Part shown: piece by piece, positions 59,401 to 64,000 of the stretch | Position numbering within the stretch: position 1 is the first letter of the stretch | How the letters are laid out: each line of letters begins with the position of its first letter | Source: Rebecca billardiae RCC1528 | Taxonomy: Eukaryota > Haptophyta | Reading direction: 5' to 3' | Length of the DNA: 64,000 nt | Assembly: GCA_965240325.2 (NCBI GenBank) | Contig: OZ251224.1 | Span: 3,038,001 to 3,102,000, forward strand | The notes under the pieces: generated by a model | What the model was told of the DNA's origin: nothing | Databases searched by the model: none | What the model saw: only the letters and a program-made list of their open reading frames with translations | Translations under genes and position numbers: made by a program

Positions 59401-60000
59401 AGCGGAACTCGCGCTCGCCGTGGGCGTGTAGCCGTGTACAGCCCGGGCGGCTTTCCTGCAGCATGCAGAAGGGGCCGCAGCCCAGCCGGCGCGGAACATA
59501 GCGTTCGGCGTGTCAAAGGCTTCGCACTCCGCAGGCGCCGCTGCCCGCAGGCAGCTGCCATCCCGCGAGCGGCTTTCCTGCAGCATGCAGAGGGGGCAGC
59601 AGCCCAGCCTGAGCGGCTTTCCTGCAGCATGCAGAAGGGGCCACATCCCAGCCGGCGCGGAACATCGCGTTCGCAGTGTAAGGGTTTAGCACTCCGCAGG
59701 CGCCGCTGCCCGCAGGCAGCTGCCAGCCCGAGCTGCTTTCCTGCAGCATGCACAAGGGGCCGCAGCCTAGACGGCGCGGCACATCGCACTCGCCTTGCAG
59801 GGGCTAACACGCAGCAGGCGCCACTACCCGCAGGCAGCGGCCAGGCAACACAGGCATATGTGATTTCCTGCAGCAGTATGCAGAAGGGGCGGTCAACCCG
59901 AGCTGCCTTCCTGCTCATGCAGACGGGCAGCAGCCCAGCCCGAGCGACTTTCCTGCAGCGTGCAGAAGGGGCAGCAGCCCAGCCGGCGCGGAACCCGGCC
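56450..60000 (+). repeat. Higher-order satellite array (about 740-bp units built from two short modules)
   Basis: Module 1 (GAGCGGCTTTCCTGCAGCAT + GCAGAAGGGGCAGCAGCCCA) and module 2 (GTGTCAAGGGCTTAGCACTC + CGCAGGCGCCGCTGCC) alternate throughout. A marker, CCCCTGGCT(C/A)AGCAAACC(G/A)CAG, recurs near 56822, 57612, 58349 and 59120, giving higher-order units of about 740-790 bp. Many long Ala/Arg/Ser-rich frames arise here; none shows a domain. Module 1 contains a PstI-like CTGCAG at its centre. Confidence 0.85.
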
Positions 60001-60852
60001 CGCAGGCCGCTGGAGCCAGTGCAGGGTCGGGCACTCGCACTGAACGACAGACCTGAGGCTCTCGGAGCTGGCACAGGAAGGGGGTTCTGCTACGACCCTC
60101 CCCCAGCGGCCCGCCAGGCCGCAGCAGGTGCAGATGCTGCTGGTCAAGACGCCAGCTGGAGAGCATCGTGCCTCGTGCCTCGTGTCAAGAGCCCAGCAAG
60201 CCCTCTGCAGACCGAGGTCGCTGCAGCATGCAGCAGAGCCTGCTCGTTACACCGGCACGCGCGGTTTCCTGCTGCAGGTCACGGGGCAGCTGCCCGGCTT
60301 GGCTGGAGCCGCTGCTTTCCTGCAATGCTGGACGTGCGGCAGTCGCCCGTGCTGCAGTCGGCGCACGGTTTCCTGCAGCAGCATGCAGAAGGGGCAGCCT
60401 GCCCGAGCCGGAATTCCCTGCATTGTGCAGGATGTGCTCCTACCACCTCTGCTGTACAAGGTGGCCGGCTGGGGCTCTGCGCAGGGCCCTGCGTAGTTGC
60501 AGCTCCGGTCCGGCGCATGCGCTTCGGCTGGCGGTCCGAGACGGCGGGCCCCTGGCTCGCGGGCGGCACTGTGGGCAGTGCGTCCGCGCCCGGGTGGGCG
60601 GTTACTGTGTGCGGGGAACGTCAGCGCGGCAAACACGTCGCAGCCGCAAGTACCCTGGTGGCACAGTGGGCTGCAACCACTCGGGCCTCCACTTGGAGGT
60701 ATCCCAACTGTCGACGACGTCGCCGATCTGGTGACTGCGTAGCAGTGGGCATAACATACTACAATCATGCGGCGAACAAGGAACAAGGACCGCTTGAGAG
60801 CAGTTCTACAGTTCACGCTCGCTCGGCGGGCGGTGCCGACCGCCCGGCGTGC

Positions 60853-61975
60853 CCAAGGGGAGTCAGGGTACAGCACGTCCAGTTGGGCTGCAGCTCAAAA
60901 GCTTCCCGCGGCGCAGCGGCACTCGCCGCCGCCGCCGCCGTGGAGGGGCGGTTGTGGCGCGCACGGCGTGAGCCGCTGCGGGCGCTGAGGTGCGCGCGAC
61001 GGCGGCGCGCCCGGCGGCGCTGCTGTAGGAGGCCACTGCCCTCCTCTCTGCCCCGCGCGCTTCGCTCGTCGTCGCCGTCGCCGCGCCTGCGACTAGCGCG
61101 CACGCGAGCGCCGCACCGCCCGGAAGCCGGGGCAATCTCAGTCGTGACTGCGCATGTGCGTCGCGACCTGGTCGGCCCAGCGCGCGAGGCGCGTGCGGGC
61201 GAGGCAGGGCCAGTGTGGCCGCGCGCCATGCCGCCTCGACCTTGCGCCAGTGGGCATGTCGCGGGCCTTGCACCTCTGTCGACAACGTTGACAAACAATG
61301 CGGCACCCAAGCGCAGACGTCAGTGTGCACGATCGAGACAGTAGGCGTACAGACGCGATAGTTGCAGAGCCTTTTGTGATCATGCGAGTCATGTATCGTC
61401 AGTGACTCTCGCCCAGGTCGTCTGCGCGCTGAACTGACGTTTTGACTGAGTGCCTCGAGATCGCCTCGACGATGGCCCGTGCATTGCTTGAAGACTCGAC
61501 ACCGAGTCCAAGCGGCCAACCAGACACACGTGCTCAGTTCCCTGTTGTACGCTCAGATGGGCTTACTTGAGGCGGCATGGCGCGCGGCCACACTGGCCCT
61601 GCCTCGCCCGCACGCGCCTCGCGCGCTGGGCCGACCAGGTCGCGACGCACATGCGCAGTCACGGCTGAGATTGCCCCGGCTTCCGGGCGGTGCGGCGCTC
61701 GCGTGCGCGCTGGTCGCAGGCGCGGCGACGGCGACGACGAGCGAAGCGCGCGGGGCAGAGAGGAGGGCAGTGGCCTCCTACAGCAGCGCCGCCGGGCGCG
61801 CCGCCGTCGCGCGCACCTCAGCGCCCGCAGCGGCTCACGCCGTGCGCGCCACAACCGCCCCTCCACGGCGGCGGCGGCGGCGAGTGCCGCTGCGCCGCGG
61901 GAAGCTTTTGTACCCAAGCTCCAGCTGCAGCCCAACTGGACGTGCTGTACCCTGACTCCCCTTGGCGTGCCGCAC
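60853..61975. repeat. Foldback element, about 390-bp arms (first of a tandem pair)
   Basis: The outer tips CCAAGGGGAGTCAGGGTACA and its complement enclose inverted arms 60853-61237 and about 61571-61975 around a 330-bp loop. The arm contains CCCCGCGCGCTTCGCTCGTC, related to the cores at 28.6, 30.75 and 48.04 kb. Confidence 0.82.
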
Positions 61976-61989
61976 GCTTGCGCCCGCCC

Positions 61990-63109
61990 AAGGGGAGTCA
62001 GGGTACAGCACGTCCAGTTGGGCTGCAGCTGGAGCTTGGGTCCAAAAGCTTCCCGCCGCGCAGCGGCACTCGCCGCCGCCGCCGCCGTCGATGGGCGGTT
62101 GTGGCGCGCACGGCGTGAGCCGCTGCGGGCGCTGAGGTGCGCGCGACGGCGGCGCGCCCGGCGGCGCTGCTGTAGGAGACCACTGCCCTCCTCTCTGCCC
62201 CGCGCGCTTCGCTCGTCGTCGCCGTCTCCGCGCCTGCGACCAGCGCGCACGCGATCGCCGCACCGCCCGGCAGCCGGGGCAATCTCAGCCGTGACTGCGC
62301 ATGTGCGTCGCGACCTGGTCGGCCCAGCGCGCGAGGCGCGTGCGGGCGAGGCAGGGCCAGTGTGGCCGCGCGCCATGCCGCCTCGACCTTGCGCCAGTGG
62401 GCATGTCGCCGGCCTTGCACCTCTGTCGACAACGTTGACAACCAATGCGGCACGCAAGCGCAGACGTCAGTGTGCACGATCGAGGCAGTAGGCGTACAGA
62501 CGCGATAGTTGCAGAGCCTTTTGTGATCATGCGAGTCATGCATTGTCAGCGACTCTCGCCCAGGTCGTCTGCGCGCTGAACTGACGTTTTGACTGAGTGC
62601 CTCGAGATCGCCTCGACGATGGCCCGTGCATTGCTTGAACACTCACCACAGTCCAAGCGGGCAACCAGACACATGTGCTCAGTTCCCTGTTGTACGCTCT
62701 GATGGGCTTACTTGAGGCGGCATGGCGCGCGGCCACACTGGCCCTGCCTCGCCCGCACGCGTCTCGCGCGCTGGGCCGACCAGGTCGCGACGCACATGCG
62801 CAGTCACGGCTGAGATTGCCCCGGCTGCCGGGCGGTGCGGCGATCGCGTGCGCGCTGGTCGCAGGCGCGGAGACGGCGACGACGAGCGAAGCGCGCGGGG
62901 CAGAGAGGAGGGCAGTGGTCTCCTACAGCAGCGCCGCCGGGCGCGCCGCCGTCGCGCGCACCTCAGCGCCCGCAGCGGCTCACGCCGTGCGCGCCACAAC
63001 CGCCCATCGACGGCGGCGGCGGCGGCGAGTGCCGCTGCGCCGTGGGAGCTTTTGTACCCAAGCTCCAGCTGCAGCCCAACTGGACGTGCTGTACCCTGAC
63101 TCCCCTTGG
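61990..63109. repeat. Foldback element, second of a tandem pair
   Basis: Same arms and same loop as 60853-61975 in the same order, a near-exact tandem copy separated by 14 bp. Loop differences are single bases (for example GACAAACAATG versus GACAACCAATG). Confidence 0.82.
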
Positions 63110-63216
63110 CCCGCCCTCTCACTCGTTCGCCAAGCCGAAGGGCCGTATCGGTAGGACCGCACAGCGCCACAGCCACCGCCACTTGCGACAACACCCAAGC
63201 AGCGCTTCGGGCTCCC

Positions 63217-64000
63217 ATGGAGGAGCTCCGCTCTCGCGTGGACCAGTGCCTCCACGGCGGTCCCCCATCGAGTCGACACAGCCATGAGCCGTGGTTCCAA
63301 GCCACGCTGCTCATCGCGTCTCAGCTGCCCGACTGGCTCGTCGTGCCGGCGGGGCCGAATGAACCCTTTGCGCCCCGCACGCCGTCAGCCCTGCTGCTGA
63401 CGGCCGAGGGTTGGGTAGAGGGCTGCATCTCCGCGATGAGTCCGATCATGTCGCGGTGCCATCTGGCCATGACGGACCGGCGCGCCGCCCTCGTCATGTG
63501 GTCCCAGGCCGTGGACGCGTGGGCGGACGGCAACGTGGGCATGGCGCGCGTCTTCTGCTCGGCCGCATACCTCATCGAGGTGGGCACGACCACGCCGGCG
63601 GCGTGGGCGGCGTGCGCCGCTCGATTCCACGCGCCCGATTCGGTGGAGAGGGCAACCCTCGCCGCCCTCGCGCCCAGCGCGGGCCCCGCCGCTGTGTTCG
63701 ACGCCGTGTTCTCGCGCACGCGCGATGCGTGCGCGTGCATGCAAGACTGCGACCGCCTCGGGCTCGGATTCCGGCTGCCGCCGGCCGTGCCCGCGGCGAC
63801 GGCAACGGCCAAGGCACGTGCCGAGGCCTGCCTGCGTGGCGGCGACCTCGCGGGCGCGGACGCCGCCTACCGCGACGCGCAGCGAGCCATCGAGGCCATC
63901 GCGCCTCCCGCGCTGCTTAGCCCACTGGCCCTGGCGCGCGCGGACGCGGCGGCGCTCGCGGCGGCGGCGCGGACGCGCCACATCGCGCCTTTCTCGCAGA
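63217..64000 (+). CDS. Unidentified protein, 3' end beyond window
   Basis: ATG 63217 opens a frame of 261 codons that stays open to the window edge. It begins MEELRSRVDQCLHGGPPSSR and reads as normal protein: hydrophobic and charged residues are mixed (EPWFQATLLIASQLPDWLVV, RRAALVMWSQAVDAWADGNV), unlike the Arg/Pro frames on the opposite strand. A stretch CLRGGDLAGADAAYRDAQRA resembles a TPR helix pair, and paired cysteines occur (DACACMQDC). It starts 107 bp after the last foldback. I do not recognise the family. Confidence 0.6.
   Translation, partial: MEELRSRVDQCLHGGPPSSRHSHEPWFQATLLIASQLPDWLVVPAGPNEPFAPRTPSALLLTAEGWVEGCISAMSPIMSRCHLAMTDRRAALVMWSQAVDAWADGNVGMARVFCSAAYLIEVGTTTPAAWAACAARFHAPDSVERATLAALAPSAGPAAVFDAVFSRTRDACACMQDCDRLGLGFRLPPAVPAATATAKARAEACLRGGDLAGADAAYRDAQRAIEAIAPPALLSPLALARADAAALAAAARTRHIAPFSQ

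Larger units (their letters stand above)
55713..60797 (+). repeat. Large tandem unit, copy 2 (A-end ... B-end)
   Basis: Starts with an A module (55713-55927, with about 39 bp extra near 55740-55785) and ends with a B module (60618-60797) identical by eye to 55530-55712. Its interior is expanded by the 740-bp higher-order array. Confidence 0.6.

Noticed and set aside
59065-61344. About 760-codon plus frame at the end of the satellite array
   Set aside because: Runs through satellite, a B-end repeat and a foldback arm without any domain or stable amino-acid periodicity.

Overview
This window is GC-rich nuclear DNA of a eukaryotic microalga, most probably a haptophyte or a similar alga with a secondary plastid. 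The evidence is as follows. Genes carry short GT-AG introns of 115-155 bp with GTGCGC-type donors. One gene encodes tubulin-folding cofactor D. An EsV-1-7 repeat gene is present, a domain known from brown algae, other algae and algal viruses. One protein has a signal-peptide plus transit-like N-terminus. Much of the sequence is satellite and transposon DNA. The taxonomic call is an inference; no rRNA or organellar marker is present.

Genes are sparse. From left to right: a Zn(II)2Cys6 transcription factor cut by the left edge, divergently paired with a DHH-DHHA1-CBS phosphoesterase (1-3.4 kb); an acylation-signal IQ-motif protein (7.8-8.6 kb); two unrelated SAM-dependent methyltransferases (24.8-25.6 and 31.9-32.8 kb); a decayed cysteinyl-tRNA synthetase tail and a frameshifted EsV-1-7 protein (35.3-36.8 kb); a secretory sulfotransferase (37.5-38.9 kb); the four-exon TBCD gene (49.1-53.7 kb); and an unidentified gene running off the right edge (63.2 kb on). 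I see no operon-like co-operation among them; most look like independent genes in a repeat sea.

The rest is unusually informative mobile DNA. A 731-bp element with perfect 25-bp TIRs occurs twice with 5-bp CTGAG duplications, and for both copies the pre-insertion site survives in the opposite arm of the inverted repeat that hosts it. Seven large foldback (inverted-repeat) structures occur; those at 27-30, 30.6-31.6, 47.8-48.9 and 60.9-63.1 kb share a related arm core, so they look like one family. Other elements are a 1.45-kb TRIM-type LTR retrotransposon with TG/CA ends, a 5-bp TSD, a PBS and a PPT; a TA-duplicating 594-bp MITE; a 1.7-kb 24-bp-TIR element with a 4-bp TSD sitting in a 675-bp tandem duplication; and two repeat families that end in a 17-nt perfect hairpin (7-bp stem, 3-nt loop) directly abutting AT dinucleotide runs. 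One of these, at 38.9-43.4 kb, encloses broken fragments of at least two host genes.

Satellite DNA dominates 13-17.4 kb (214-bp unit, in both orientations) and 54-60 kb (40-bp minisatellite, then a roughly 740-bp higher-order array). Because these unit lengths are not multiples of three and lack stops, they create long but meaningless open frames on both strands. Base counts and identities quoted are by eye; no alignment or database search was run.
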